Assembly (NCBI GenBank): GCA_026260175.1 | Contig: JAKCWW010000858.1 | Coordinates: forward strand, 59,885 to 86,069 | From: Reticulitermes lucifugus | Lineage: Eukaryota; Arthropoda; Insecta; Blattodea; Rhinotermitidae | Length of the DNA stretch: 26,185 nucleotides | Reading direction: 5' to 3' | Part shown: positions 1-10,294 of the stretch, piece after piece | Position numbering within the stretch: the first letter of the stretch is position 1 | Layout of the letters: each line of letters begins with the position of its first letter | Notes under the pieces: model-generated | The model's database searches: none | Seen by the model: only the letters and a program-made list of their open reading frames with translations | Told to the model about the DNA's origin: nothing | Translations under genes and position numbers: made by a program

Positions 1-57
<57 letters not shown>
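1..57. repeat. (CA)n microsatellite
   Basis: Perfect CA dinucleotide run that begins at or before the window edge, so its true length is unknown. It ends in CTCTTAGATTTTTTAG and shows no interruptions. Confidence 0.98.
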
Positions 58-60
<3 letters not shown>

Positions 61-472
61 TAGATTTTTTAGTTTCACGTGTTTCATGGCTGTCTACTTA
101 CAAGTTCGACTGGATGTACGTAAAACCCTTTCAAGAAATCTGGTAAATAAATGTACAACCCTCTTTAACATTACAAAATTTATTTTGCCCACAGACTGAC
201 TCTGACAATAAACAGCGATTATTTCTCACAGCATAAACGGATTGGTCTTTGTTACTGAGGCACAGTGTTTTTTTCTGAGTTTGTAACTGAATTTGTAAAA
301 GCTGTTTAGAGAAACTTCATACATCAGAGGGATAAACAAATACAGAGGAGTTCTCTATACACGTACATGTAAAGGGTGTGGCCAGAAACTGTTTTCCTTT
401 TGTAGTCTAATAAATTTACATCATTCAAAGTATGTTCCCGTAAGGGACAATAGATTTCTATTCTGCAAAACC
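58..472. other. Unassigned AT-rich intergenic DNA
   Basis: No open frame of note, no terminal repeats and no match to the repeat families recognised elsewhere in the window. Confidence 0.6.
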
Positions 473-572
473 GTCCATACCGGCTGAGCCTCCTATCCAA
501 TGGTTCTTTCGCTGAAGGTAAGATTGAGCGGAGCCCTATCTCTGCTCCTATGTATGCCTTCTTGACTTGGAC
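473..572 (+). mobile_element. SINE-1 fragment (internally deleted body)
   Basis: The stretch keeps two body blocks of the SINE-1 family. The first is 'cgtccataccggct', matching 'gtccagaccggct' of the full copies. The second is 'cggagccctatctctgctcc..tatgccttc', matching 'tggagctatacctctgttcc..tatgccttc' of the copy at 12517-12790. The tRNA-like head is missing and the middle is shortened, so this is an old broken copy on the plus strand. Ends are approximate. Confidence 0.65.
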
Positions 573-731
573 AGTTGAAAGTCTTGAATCCTCGCACAGT
601 CCTCACTTCATTGAAAATTGTGAAATTGCTGCTTATGAAGCGAGAAGTTTCCTTGTTTTTGCTCTTTTAACTGACACAGCGTAATTTATGTCACCAGCAT
701 TGGGTACCAACCGGTACATAAACTCCATGAA

Positions 732-794
732 GTGCCGAGGCTAAAATTACGCGGAGTTATACTTCCATTCCCTCATATGCATTTAAGGCGTGGT
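732..794 (+). mobile_element. SINE-1 3' tail fragment
   Basis: 'agtgccgaggctaaaatta' followed by 'cggagttatacttcc' and 'catatgcatttaaggcgtgg' aligns with the SINE-1 3' block (atgccgaggttaacaatgag, tggagctatacc, atatgccttcatggagtgg) of the copy at 12517-12790. Only this terminal block is preserved. It lies about 160 bp after another SINE-1 scrap in the same orientation, so the two may be remains of one disrupted insertion. Confidence 0.65.
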
Positions 795-1578
795 GATTAT
801 TGAAACGCAGGGACAAATGTATCTTTACCTCTAACATTCAGACAGGAAAAATGATCTTCATTGGCCCAGTGACATTTATCCGGAACGGTAGGAACTTAAA
901 CTATAGGAGACTGTAATGGGTTTCGGTTGCGGACCTCAAATTGTATGTCTCGAAACTTGCTTCTTTTGATGTGCTGAATGCATTTGTATCAGGATGAAGC
1001 ACAAGAAAGACGCAGATATTTGATCGGCCACTTTCCTCCACGGACGAGATGACAAACACCGTTCTTGAGTAATCAAACTTCGTCTTGAACTAAAAGTGGG
1101 AGACGGGATTTTGTTAATATAGTGCAGGCCACAGGGGCAGTTCTATGGCTTTGACTGAAAGGACGCAGATTCGGCACGGTGATACGAAAGGCTGTATTAC
1201 TGGGCGTCTTACATAGGAGACTTTGCTTTAATTTCATTGTGAGTATTTTATAGATTTGGGACCGCAATTTAAACATTTTAATGTCTTGTTATCTGACATG
1301 CAACAAACAGCATTCTGCCTCTAGCACAGGCAATCCTTAATGGTGCATTCCTAAAGAAAATTTAAGAAAACAGTTCCCCATACACCTCTGTCAATCTCTT
1401 CGCATATTACAACTGCAGAATCGTTAAATGATTCTCATGATATTTGAATTGAGTTTTACTAAACTTTGTCCACGCCGTACAGTGTTGGTTAAAATTTAAC
1501 AAAAATAACTGACATTGTGCAATGTGCTTTGTCTGGCGAATCCCGAGTTTGACACCAAGTATATTTATTTGAACCTTG

Positions 1579-1580
<2 letters not shown>
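795..1580. other. Unassigned intergenic DNA
   Basis: Only short chance frames and no recognisable repeat family. I see no coding signal. Confidence 0.55.

Positions 1581-1632
<52 letters not shown>
1581..1632. repeat. (AT)26 microsatellite
   Basis: Perfect 52-bp AT run. It lies only about 8 bp before the 5' truncation point of the LINE-1 fragment that begins at 1641. The short frames that run through it are translations of the repeat and are not genes. Confidence 0.98.
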
Positions 1633-1634
<2 letters not shown>

Positions 1635-1640
1635 CGAAGT

Positions 1641-1915
1641 CATACTCCTCACCCAATGTTATTAGGGTAATCACATCGAAGTGGGCGATGAAGAGGGCAT
1701 GTAGCACGTATTAGAGAGAAGAGAAATGCAGACAGATTTTTGGTGCCGAAAAATGAAGTAAATACTACTTGTAAGACCTAGGCGTAGATGGAGGTAATAT
1801 TAAAATGGGTATTAAATAAATAGAATGGGAGGGCTTGGAATGGCTTTATCTGGCTTAGGATAAGGACAGGTGTGGGTTTTTGTGAGCATGGTAATGAACT
1901 ATACAATATTTAATC
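1641..1915 (+). mobile_element. LINE-1 copy a: decayed 3' end of a non-LTR retrotransposon ORF
   Basis: Conceptual translation begins Y-S-S-P-N-V-I-R-V-I at 1643, passes a degraded RWAGHV-like stretch, then KRNADRFLV. It continues, after indels, with an R-R-W-like block, 'NIKMG' near 1800, and a degraded W-I-x-L-A-Q-D-R block near 1840-1870 ending VSMVMN. The order of these blocks matches the C-terminus of insect non-LTR retrotransposon polyproteins as I know them, and also the other LINE-1 copies in this window. Several stops and frameshifts make it non-functional. The coding part stops around 1905 and no clear 3' UTR follows. It is the second-longest copy of the set and is 5'-truncated beside the (AT)n tract. 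Confidence 0.75.
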
Positions 1916-1976
1916 CAACAAATTGCACATGCAACCATAAATAACCATTTTTTAGACTGTGATGCTCCTCCTACAT

Positions 1977-2006
1977 GTTTCGGCCTCTACAGGCCATCCT
2001 TAGGGA
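1977..2006. repeat. TTTCGG...ATCCTTAGGG motif with internal hairpin
   Basis: GTTTCGG is followed by the palindrome GGCCTCTACAGGCC (1982-1995; 5-bp arms, 4-nt loop) and then ATCCTTAGGG. The same layout, TTTCGG plus a spacer plus CC(A/T)ATCTTNAGGG, occurs in the 60-bp tandem units near 10.1 kb and in the repeat arm near 13.55 kb. It is probably a remnant of a dispersed repeat. The flanks show nothing else conserved. Confidence 0.5.
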
Positions 2007-2340
2007 CGTCATTTACAAAGGAATACAACTATAACAAATGCTGTCAAAGATGGCATGTGTGGAATTAAAATAAAATGTTATCGATTAAAATATTTCTAAA
2101 ATGTATAAACGTAGATTGAGTAAAGACAGTTTTACATTTCTTGATAATTTTATTTTTATTTGCAGACAAACATCTATGTCACTACTGACTTCTTTCTAAG
2201 GGAGTTACATCCCTGTGCTGTCTGTTGATATTTATACTACTAGTAGTTTGTGGTTTGCTATGGTGATAATCAGCCATCGTCATAGTCTCTAAATGGATTA
2301 TTTCGGAAGGTAGTCCCAAGAAAAGGATGAACTCGATAAC

Positions 2341-2375
2341 AATAATAATAATAATAGTGATAATAATAATAATAT
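2341..2375. repeat. (AAT)n microsatellite, imperfect
   Basis: AAT repeats broken once by GTG near 2357. Confidence 0.95.
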
Positions 2376-3404
2376 TGTTTTTTATACCACGCTTTAAAAT
2401 ATTAGGACTGCATTTTGCACGGAGAATGTATTTACGTGTTTCGTATAATTCTTAGAATAAACAGCGACACTATACCTAGACAGCATTAACTGATTAGTCT
2501 TTGATTAGTGTTTGTAATATATGGGCAATGTGTTTTTAGTTAGGTAGTATTTTACATTAATATTTACTTTAAATAGTTAAATTTGTCCAAAACAGCTTGT
2601 TTTCGCGTCCTTTGCATTTATTATCCACAAAGTATCGTACGCTATAATCTGAGCTATTGAAAGATGCTACATAAACCAACCGTAAAGTAAAAACATGAAT
2701 GTAACTTTAGAATAATGTTTGAGCGCGACAGATGGCGCTCACATCAAGGGAACTAGATTAGAAGGAACGAATACTACGATGTTCTAGGATGTAACGCCGA
2801 ATATTTTGGCGCGTTTTTATACGCTGAAGATGGAGAGAGTAGGTCTTTCAGAAAAACTCGTACTTATCCAGCAAACTACACGGCGTCATATCAGTTATCT
2901 TCATACGCAGCGCCTTAAAAACCTCAAGTTTGTCGCAGATATAAAACATTTTACACTTCGCCTTCAGTGACGGGACTCCAGTTAGCTAAGATCTGTTTAA
3001 ACAGGACTTGCTAAGGATGTGTAAGACGTAAGTGTAGTCTCAACCATCTGTACGTAAGCACAAAGCTTGTGCTGTCAAATTTTCCGACTGTGTAACGTAT
3101 CTCGCCTGTTGGAAGTCATGAAAGAGGCTTGTTCCATATTTTTCCGCCTGTCCTTCTACAATAGAATGCCGAAGAAGCAGATTAATTGTTTATGTTGCCG
3201 GAGACGAGGAACTTGCTCAGTGTATCAAATTACGTAGAGTTGGACAGATTTCCATTATAACAAACTTTACCTTAATTAAGATAAATTAAGACAAGCAGAC
3301 TACAGACTGGTGTTTCTGTCACTACGCAAATTTGTACAGTGTTACGGTACTGCAACTCAGTGACTGGTGAAGACAGTCTTATCAAGGATGAACATCTAAT
3401 TATT

Positions 3405-3500
3405 ACAATTTTCAAGAGGTTAAATAGAATCTTTCCTGAAAATGGAGACAGAACGTTTCTCCGAAACCTTAGTATCAAACTGAACACACTGACCCACTGG
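3405..3500 (+). repeat. Possible dispersed-repeat fragment
   Basis: 'cctgaaaatggagacagaac' and the following 'ctccgaaaccttagtatca' read as PENGDRTFLRNL in one frame. This resembles the EDGxxxLxRNVGN signature seen in other repeats here (minus strand near 10.2 kb and 13.5 kb). Two short overlapping frames, one on each strand, cover the area, and neither looks like a real gene. The call is weak and based on one short block. Confidence 0.35.
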
Positions 3501-3859
3501 CAACTCATTGGTCTTTCATTTATGAGGTACCCGTTTTGAATCTCGGCCTGGACACTTATCCTGATTAGTTTCTTTGTTTTTCTCAGTGCTTTTAGTCAGA
3601 TTTCGTGTTATTTCTTCGATTAGGCCACGACCATTTGCTTTCAAATCATTTCTGATTTATGGTCCATTAGTCATGCTACAGTCTGACGCTACTGACAGCG
3701 TCATTAAATAAACTACGAATAAATAGACGATGAGTGAGAATTCAAATATTGTAATGTTCAACGTAATGAAGAAGCTATATCATGATGAATGAGGCAGCTG
3801 CTTTCGCCGGAACGTTGAAACGTATCTACAAAACTACATGTGCGTTAGGTCCTATAACG

Positions 3860-4060
3860 GTAATCATACTATTAAAATGGGCCTGAGAACAGGCTGTGAA
3901 GTTGTGGACTGATCTGGCTCAGGATAGGATCTAATGGCGGGCCCATGTGTACATGGTAATGAACATTCTGGTTGCATAAAATGTAGGGAATTTTTTTTTA
4001 GAGAAGCTGAACACCTCTTAGCTTTTCAATAAAGACGCTGCCGTATCTAATTATTTCCTT
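3860..4060 (+). mobile_element. LINE-1 copy b: 3' end with 3' UTR remnant
   Basis: Translation gives NHTIKM near 3860-3880. With a frameshift it then gives DLAQDRI, a stop, and WRAH..MVMN around 3905-3965. The following 'cataaaatgtagggaatttt' matches the LINE-1 3' UTR start seen in the copies at 11.7 kb and 25.7 kb. A premature TGA replaces the usual tryptophan codon before 'DLAQ'. Only the last roughly 35 codons plus UTR remain. Confidence 0.75.
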
Positions 4061-4199
4061 CCTTTGAAAACTGTAGGATGTACAATTCACAGAAATTAAG
4101 CAATTGAACGCTGTCAGTGCGGATGAAATGTAACCAAAAGAATTTCAAACGAGAAAGGTAGCGTACGTATAACGTAACATTGAGGCGTGTTCGCGTAAC

Positions 4200-4640
4200 C
4201 ATTGTTGCCGTGCAAAAGCAATAAGTATTGCATATTTGGCCTATCTGTGTGTGCCTGAGTTCTTGCCTCAGTTATCCGGCACGCAAATAGCATCTTCTTT
4301 GCTCGTATTATATTGTCATCTGTGGCCTGTCCGGCTTGTACCATATTATTCCACATTGTCTCATAAACGGCATGATTTTTGGAAAAAAGGGTGTCGAACA
4401 GAAAATGTGTGTTTTGATTTTTTCTACAACTTTTCTGAAGCATTTCTCATTATAAGAAGAATTCAGCGCGATATTATCATAAATGTACATACAAATTTTC
4501 GAGAAATCTTCAAATATCAAGTTTAATGAAAATCCGTCCACTGGGAGCCGAGTTGTTCCATGCGGACGAACAGACAGACAGACAGACAGACATGACGAAG
4601 CTAACAGTTGGTTTTCGCAATTCTGCGAAAGCACCTAAAA
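4200..4640 (+). mobile_element. SINE-like dispersed element (SINE-4) with (CAGA)n near its 3' end
   Basis: The chance translation of this strand contains CHLWPVRL, LSHKRHDFWKK and, in another frame, DRQTDMTKL. I recognise these blocks from spurious frames in many arthropod assemblies, where they mark a dispersed non-coding repeat. The layout is a body, then a 'tttaatgaaaatccgtccac' box near 4520, then (CAGA)n at 4571-4592, then 'catgacgaagctaacagttg' and a short tail. Overlapping frames on both strands are by-products of the repeat and not genes. The 5' boundary is approximate. I cannot say whether the head is tRNA-derived. Confidence 0.65.
4571..4592 (+). repeat. (CAGA)n microsatellite inside SINE-4
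   Basis: Five and a half perfect CAGA units inside the 3' part of the element described above. Confidence 0.95.
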
Positions 4641-5120
4641 AAGGAAACGTAGAGGTGTTCCTGTATTTTCATTTGGTTCAGCAAGAACATTTTCTCTCTT
4701 ACGTAATACAGGTAGGCTACATTTCTTCAAAAGAACCTAAGCTATGGTAGGCGTAAACTCATCTATTTTGTTACTGCTAAAGCTGTAACTTTATGCTACG
4801 TGAATGTACTTGTCTGTGTTTCCGAGGAAGAGTTAGAACCAAACTACAGAGTGTCACGTGCTAGAAAATGACAATTTTCATGGTCACCGCTGCGAGAAAC
4901 TCAAATGCGACAGAAATAAGATCGTTTATATGTTGCTGTTTGAACGTATTTCCCTGGGACCCCCGCCCCAAACGTAGCCGTTACGTCATGGTTATACAGC
5001 GACTGAGTCAGATAGTTCTTTTTATAGCAGTTCTGTTCCACAGTGTCGGGGAGACGTGGGGTTACTCTGCTAGGCATACGTAACGTTCAGACAAAAATTC
5101 GTTTTCAATTCTCTTGTATG
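4641..5120. other. Unassigned DNA between SINE-4 and SINE-1
   Basis: Slightly GC-richer than its surroundings at 4930-5080 ('ctgggacccccgccccaaac'). The open frames are short and unlike known proteins. Confidence 0.5.
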
Positions 5121-5409
5121 AGCAGCGACAGCTCAGTCCGTTTAGCGACTAAGCTACCGGCTCGACAACTGAGGAATCGTGGTTTGATTCCAGGCGGAGG
5201 AAAGATATTCTTCTCTCCTCCAGATTGTCCAGACCACCGGTTCTGTGGCCCAATCAGCCTCATAATGAATGGGTACCGAGGGCGTTTTCCTCCAAGATTA
5301 AAGAGGCTTCGGCGTGGTGCTGACCACTAAATCTCCATCTAGTGCCAAGTTTAATAATTCAGTGGAGTTATAACTCCCCTCCGCCATACGCCTTCAAGAT
5401 GTTCACTGC
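5121..5409 (+). mobile_element. SINE-1, near full length
   Basis: The tRNA-like head has an A-box-like 'cagctcagtccgtttagcga' near 5130 and a B-box-like 'cgtggtttgattccagg' near 5176-5195. The body follows with 'gtccagaccaccggttctgt', 'atgaatgggtaccgagggcg', a degraded 'ggtaaagcggccggggcgtg' block and the tail 'tagtgccaagtttaata..agtggagttata..atacgccttcaag'. Block order and spacing match the copy at 12517-12790. The 95-codon frame across its left half is a chance frame. The roughly 290-bp length and pol III-type boxes indicate a tRNA-derived SINE mobilised by a partner LINE. Confidence 0.85.
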
Positions 5410-6359
5410 GTAAGTTTAAAGAGTATTTTAAAATTACTCTCTGACAGACGCTTACGTGTAACAAGCCATCATTTCACTTAATTTTCTCTATTAACATTTC
5501 ATATGCTTTTTTGTATCTCCCTTGCGTGCTACAGGCCTTAACGATAACATTGTCCTTCACACAGTCACCGTACTAATGGGTCTGTTTGGTGAATTATAAA
5601 GTGTAGTGTCTCTAGCATTATACAGTCCTTTACTTTCTTATACACATTATAAGGAACGTTTCATAAACCTAGAAATAAATAAGAGTTGGTTCCGAGCAGC
5701 CGAAAAAATTCAACTTCCCAGGTACATAGGATTCTAGACTTGTCAATTTGCCTGCCTGCCTGTCTCTCCGTCGGTCCGTCTGTCCATCCTCCCGCCCGCT
5801 ATCTGCCCACCTGGCCATCTCCGTGTGTAATAGCTTATTGTATGAGTGACGTTATGTGCGTGTGTTATGGAGGGGTGAAAATTATTGGTAGTATCTAAGA
5901 ATTGGACCAGAAGATGGCAGGAGTAAATGACAGTGACAGATACCTGTGTCTTAACTGACTTTGCAGTCTGTACCCTTGCTAAAGAAAGTAGCATCGTGCG
6001 TGTTCACTTCGTGATGACAGGCGCCTCTCACGGAATATAAATATGTAACAGTGCATCAATTGTAGATTATCTGTGGAAAACGTAGCTAAATGTGGGAAGT
6101 GTCAAACTTTCCCCTTTCAGTTTTCAACGGACACTGTAAACATTCTTATTTGAACAGTAGAAACAATAGAATTGTAACGAATAACTTATCTAGTCAGTCG
6201 CGTGATGTCTAAGTGGAAGATGTTTTTGAGAAGCAATATATATACCCTAGCTATTGGTCCCCCCTCATCCAAGAGCCACAGGTCACCCCTCCTACAACAT
6301 CCGTTCTGAAATGGCAATTCCCGCAGTATTAGTTCACGCCTTCGAATTCTTGGGTGCCC
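5410..6359. other. Unassigned DNA with a degenerate CTGY-rich tract
   Basis: Apart from the low-complexity tract at 5751-5820 I see no gene and no named repeat here. Confidence 0.5.
5751..5820. repeat. Degenerate (CTGY)n / pyrimidine-rich tract
   Basis: CCTGCCTGCCTGTCTCTCCG and similar tetranucleotide variants run for about 70 bp. It resembles an old (CTGT)n or (CAGA)n tract on the opposite strand. Frames crossing it on either strand are repeat translations. Confidence 0.75.
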
Positions 6360-6384
6360 GGGGCAGGGGGGGGGGGAGGGGGGC
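6360..6384 (+). repeat. G-rich tract (potential G-quadruplex)
   Basis: GGGGCAGGGGGGGGGGGAGG followed by GGGGC, with G-runs separated by one or two bases. It could fold as a G-quadruplex on this strand. No gene or promoter element is visible next to it. Confidence 0.75.
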
Positions 6385-7123
6385 AGTTTCAGCTGCTACA
6401 GCGCTTCGGAAATGGAGCACGGGGATGACACGCAACATTCCTCTACCTACAGGGGCTGGCATCGACGTTCGTAGGTTATAAGGGTTGTGTGCAAAACGGT
6501 GGAGATTTGCATCTCGCCAAAATAGAGCGGCAGGATTGTAGGAAGATTTCCGTTTTTTCTCCTTTATTTTTTTTTTCGCGTGTGTTCCATTCTTATAAAG
6601 GAAAACGCAAGCTTGTGAAATCACAGCGCTGTCTGTGTGTGTGTTTCCCACTTTTAACTTCCGTATAGTGCAGTGCACTGTTTTTGGCTGGTGGAATTTT
6701 CAAACGGTAGGTTAGGAGCGAGTCACTAATGCAGCGTCCTATTTGGTCTAGCGTCGTCTCTCCCCCTCCGTAAGTACAGTTCACCTCGTCACACTGAAGA
6801 TCCAAGCAAATAAACACCCACTCCTCGCCACTTCCCCACGCCCAGTAGACCCGTCAGCCAGCTCCGCTAAGTCCGCCACCGGCCAAAAACGAAGCAACGT
6901 ACTGTACCATTCGTCCGATTTTTAGGAAATTTGGCGTAAACTACTACAGTCAGTAGTAATAACATAGCGGCTTACGAATCTGTGACGCGAGAGAATCTCT
7001 AGGACCACTCACTTGATAATCCTGAAATGGTGTATGGTAATGCTCAGGGCTGACGGTCCTGCAGGTGGTGTTTAACATCGCCACATGTAGGAAAAAATTA
7101 TAATATATCAGGAATGCACAGAT
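6385..7123. other. Unassigned DNA
   Basis: Contains poly-T near 6560-6575 and a GC-richer patch near 6820-6890. No conserved protein or repeat was recognised. Confidence 0.5.
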
Positions 7124-7145
7124 CCCGGGCGCCAGGTCGCCCGGG
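7124..7145. repeat. GC-rich perfect hairpin
   Basis: CCCGGGCG (7124-7131), loop CCAGGT, CGCCCGGG (7138-7145): perfect 8-bp arms in AT-rich surroundings. No T-tract follows immediately and no gene lies upstream, so I do not call it a terminator. It may be a fragment of a dispersed repeat. Confidence 0.8.
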
Positions 7146-8429
7146 CGACTAAATTTTATACGCCTTATTATTGCAGTTATTTTTTACTTACTCACAAAAA
7201 TTTATATTAGTTCACATGCACCGAGCAGAAAGCGCCAGTTAAAAGTGAGGTTTACGATTCACTCCAGAATTGTGGGTTCTCGGTACCGAACTTGCTTCGT
7301 GTCACTCTTCGGGCTCCAGGAATTTGGAGGCGGCTTCTAGATTTTTTGGAAAGTTTGTGGGCCCTTGATATAAATATTCTGATGGTATAATTTTGTCTTC
7401 TATAATAAGTTCAAAATCCGGCAGTTGTTAAAGATAACGCCCGGTGGCCAAATAGTAAAGGAGGAACGGAAGGTCCCTACGTCACTGAATGGCTTGGTTA
7501 GTCGCTACAGAAGGTCTTCAGTATCAGTATATGACTTGGCGACCGGAGCAGAGTACTGGCAAGTATACTGAGGGTAAACGTAAAGAGATTAAGGCGGCTC
7601 TATCCACAGGGCTTTCCGTGCCTTCGGTAGATTTGGGAGAAACTTCAATTCCTCAAAAAGGACTGAGCTGAGCGGAATTAGTTTAGCCCTTCAACGTCGG
7701 GATCGGTAGACTGTACGGACCTTTAATTATTCACATGCCGCCGGCCTCAGTGCACCGTACGGGCGTGAATGAATTTAAAGTTACTGCAAACTTGAAAAGC
7801 TTTCGGTCGTGGGCAGTATTTGGAATTTAAACCCCGGCGTCAGTGGAGGAATAAGTTTAAAAAAGTCTCTGAGAACTGCATACGAATGCTGTGGTTCAGA
7901 GTACATACATATGTTTGGCAGTCATTGGATTTAAATCTCGATATGGTGGGCCAAATTTTATTAATTTTCTGTAGCTTTACTCACTTCCTTCAGGCTACTT
8001 ACTGAGGCAGTGCCTCAATCAATGCCTTTCTGATCCCTCCCACTTCACTACCTATTTCTCTTCTCCCATGCAACGCACTAACTGCGCAGCCTGTTGTAAC
8101 TGAACATAGAGGTGTGACATTCAAGAAAGACAACAGTTATAAATACGTCCATTGTTCAAACAATCAGTTTTATGACGGAATGAAACGAAGACACAGCATT
8201 ACTTTGTTGAATCAAGTATTTATGGCATACATAACGAAGTGTTCATTAAAAAACTAATTTACTGCTATAAGCATACTTCATATCCTGTCGTGGTAATGTC
8301 CGTTAATTACTAGGTGCATGGAATTTATTTTAATCACTTTCCGCTCTTGCTTTTTATTTGCGTATCAAATGGAGGTAGGTGCTACTTTGCTGCCATCCAA
8401 CCTTTGTTGTGCACATAACATTTGTGATA
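7146..8429. other. Unassigned DNA
   Basis: Two short frames (about 60 codons, near 7489-7671 and 7820-8005) show no family resemblance and no coding bias that I can judge. I do not call them genes. Confidence 0.5.
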
Positions 8430-8545
8430 ATTCAATTTATTTCATTTCAATTTAATTAATTTATTAAACTCCCTGGCAACAACTGAAAAGGAAACGCGAT
8501 ATGAAAATATACAGACAATTCAACACACCACAATGAAACACAATG
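8430..8545 (-). mobile_element. Possible LINE 3' UTR end (LINE-3-like)
   Basis: On the minus strand a TTTAATAAATTAATTAAATT signal runs into TTGAAATGAAATAAATTGAA-type repeats. This is similar to the AATAAA plus (TTGAA)n tail of the better supported element at 20993-21357. No coding remnant was recognised upstream, so the call rests on tail composition only. Confidence 0.3.
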
Positions 8546-9921
8546 CAAATACAATATAGCGTATCAACGCAATAACGCTCTGCAAATTGTGCTTATCTGC
8601 AAAACATTTCCTTATTTTTTTCATCATCTGCACAGGCGCTGTAAACCATTTACGACAACGTTTACTTGCTATTGTTGTCACAGGACTTCAGCCCCCAAAA
8701 AAAGGATGTTTTTGTGAATGTATGAATTCTAAATGCTTCCTCAAATTAGTATGATAAACTCCTAGAAAGAGACACGTATTTTAATTTAAGTTTTATACAT
8801 TATTTTGAAACCTCTACACATTCACATTAATTATCTGTATTTTTGTTAATCACAGAGCTGCTTTTACACTCGTATGTTGTTTAAATTCTTGAAAACTGAG
8901 GCTGGTATCAATTATAGGCCTGTATAGGAATTCAGTCCCTAATTCACGGCGCACACATTCCTTCTTCATTAAAAAAATATCGGGTGACGCTATTTAAGTC
9001 AATTATCGGTGTTGATTGAGATAAATGTAAGAAATACATAAACACAAAATTGTTTAATGTTGCAGACAGTACATATATTTAACACTGGGTTTTAAATGGT
9101 TAAATTTAAGAACATATATATATATATATGGGTGATCTTTCTTTGTTTTCGCAACTAGTAATGTTGAAAATGGGTCCAGATGCAAATAGTTTATTTTATA
9201 TGATTTGTGTTAACTGGAAAATCACCATACGAATTGGTTTAGTTTAGTATCCATTGCATTGTGTACAGAATCATCTTTCGAAATGCCCTCGGTGAACATT
9301 TGCTATCTTGTTTGTTTACAATGCCATAAAAGACAGCTGAAGTAATACGCTGCTCACTGACCTCTTAAAGACCAACAATAACTTGGGTTGTATATATAAG
9401 GATTCAGCTCGTACCTTGCAGTAAACACACTTTATCTCGGTTGTAAAAATCAGTCAGTTAATGCTGTATAGGAAACTGATCGCTGTTTTTTCTGAAATAC
9501 ATACAAAACACAAACACACTCTGTGGGTAGAATGAAGAATTTCTGAATGTTAAACCTGGTGGTACATGTAGGGACCAGTTGGCTTTAAAGGGATAAGATG
9601 CCTCAAGTCACACCAATGCACACAGGACCCGCATGCTACAAAATGTATATATTAAGTCTAATTGACTACGTAAGCCTACAGTGCTTTTATTAAAAGCGTT
9701 GTGTAATTGCCATCAGGCAAGCATGAGATCTGCTCTTGCCTGTTAACTGCTGCACGCTTGGGCCCTGGAGCTACTGCAAATTGCGGTGTCATTACCACTC
9801 CCCCTTAAACAAGCCATCGGACCAGAACAACACGATTCGTGTCCAGCTGAAGACACGCCGTCACCTATTAAAGCCCTTACCTCATTACATCATATTTGTG
9901 CTTGTTTTTGCGGAAGACAGG
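8546..9921. other. Unassigned AT-rich DNA
   Basis: Contains a short (TA)n run at 9114-9129. No gene or recognisable mobile element was found. Confidence 0.5.
9114..9129. repeat. Short (TA)8 run
   Basis: Perfect TA dinucleotides, eight units. Confidence 0.9.
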
Positions 9922-10016
9922 AGCCGCGAAAGCGTAGACGATACAGGAACTAGGCCAGCTGCTGGACGACCGTCGAATCGTGGTTCAATTTTTGGAATCA
10001 AGAAGAAATTCTCTTT
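9922..10016 (+). mobile_element. SINE-1 head, left part of an interrupted copy
   Basis: 'agcgtagacgatacaggaac' aligns with the A-box region 'agcgtagtcggtatagcgac' of the copy at 26015. It is followed by 'gctggacgaccgtcgaatcg' and a B-box-like 'gtggttcaatt'. The sequence then runs into 'aagaagaaattctctt', where intact copies have their pyrimidine-rich linker, and stops where the fold-back element begins. The remaining SINE body resumes at 10295. The 105-codon frame covering this place is a composite of SINE and fold-back sequence. Confidence 0.7.
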
Positions 10017-10294
10017 TGAGGTCTTAGCTCCTTTGGGATGTTACGCAGCGTAGATTAGTAATTCTTTACCGATGTTTCGGGACAACCTATCGGTCCTATC
10101 TTAAAGGGTCAAGAAATGTAGTTAGTTACCGACGCTTCGGGACAACGTATCGGTCCTATCTTAAAGGGTCAAGAAACGTAGTTAGTTACCGACGCTTCGG
10201 GACAATGTATCGGCCCCATCTTCAAGGGTCAAGAAACGTCGGTAACCAACTACAAATCTACGCTGCTTAACATCCCGGAAGAGTGAAGATCTCA
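10017..10294. mobile_element. Fold-back / MITE-like element with 62-bp terminal inverted repeats
   Basis: The left arm (10017-10078) and the reverse complement of the right arm (10233-10294) align without gaps at about 50 of 62 positions, by hand count. Both contain 'gggatgtta.gcagcgtaga' and 'taccga.gtttc'. Between and overlapping the arms lie three 60-bp direct tandem units. There is no coding capacity, so any movement would need a transposase in trans. Read on the minus strand, the units give the EDGAD..LSRSVGN type of chance peptide that I associate with dispersed blattodean repeats. It sits inside a SINE-1 copy and is therefore younger than that copy. No convincing target-site duplication is visible, although TTT flanks both ends. 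Confidence 0.8.
10066..10239 (+). repeat. 60-bp tandem repeat, 2.9 units
   Basis: Units start at 10066, 10126 and 10186 with an exact 60-bp period. Each carries TTACCGAYGYTTCGGGACAA, then TATCGG, then CCNATCTTNAAGGGTCAAGA. Units 1 and 2 differ at only a few positions, while unit 3 is the most diverged (cggccccatcttcaa). The array sits inside the fold-back element. Confidence 0.95.

Larger units (their letters stand above)
1916..3404. other. Unassigned AT-rich DNA with two small repeats
   Basis: Contains the fold-back-type motif at 1977-2006 and an (AAT)n tract at 2341-2375. Otherwise there is no long open frame and no repeat family I can name. Confidence 0.5.

Noticed and set aside
4114..4634. 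Several overlapping frames of about 75-110 codons on both strands
   Set aside because: All fall in the SINE-4 repeat. Equal-length frames on both strands and familiar repeat-derived peptides indicate chance frames.
7124..7145. Rho-independent-type terminator
   Set aside because: A GC hairpin without an immediate T-tract, in a eukaryotic repeat-rich context and with no upstream gene.
9736..10053. 105-codon plus-strand frame
   Set aside because: It is a composite of flanking DNA, a SINE-1 head and the start of the fold-back element, with no conserved protein features.
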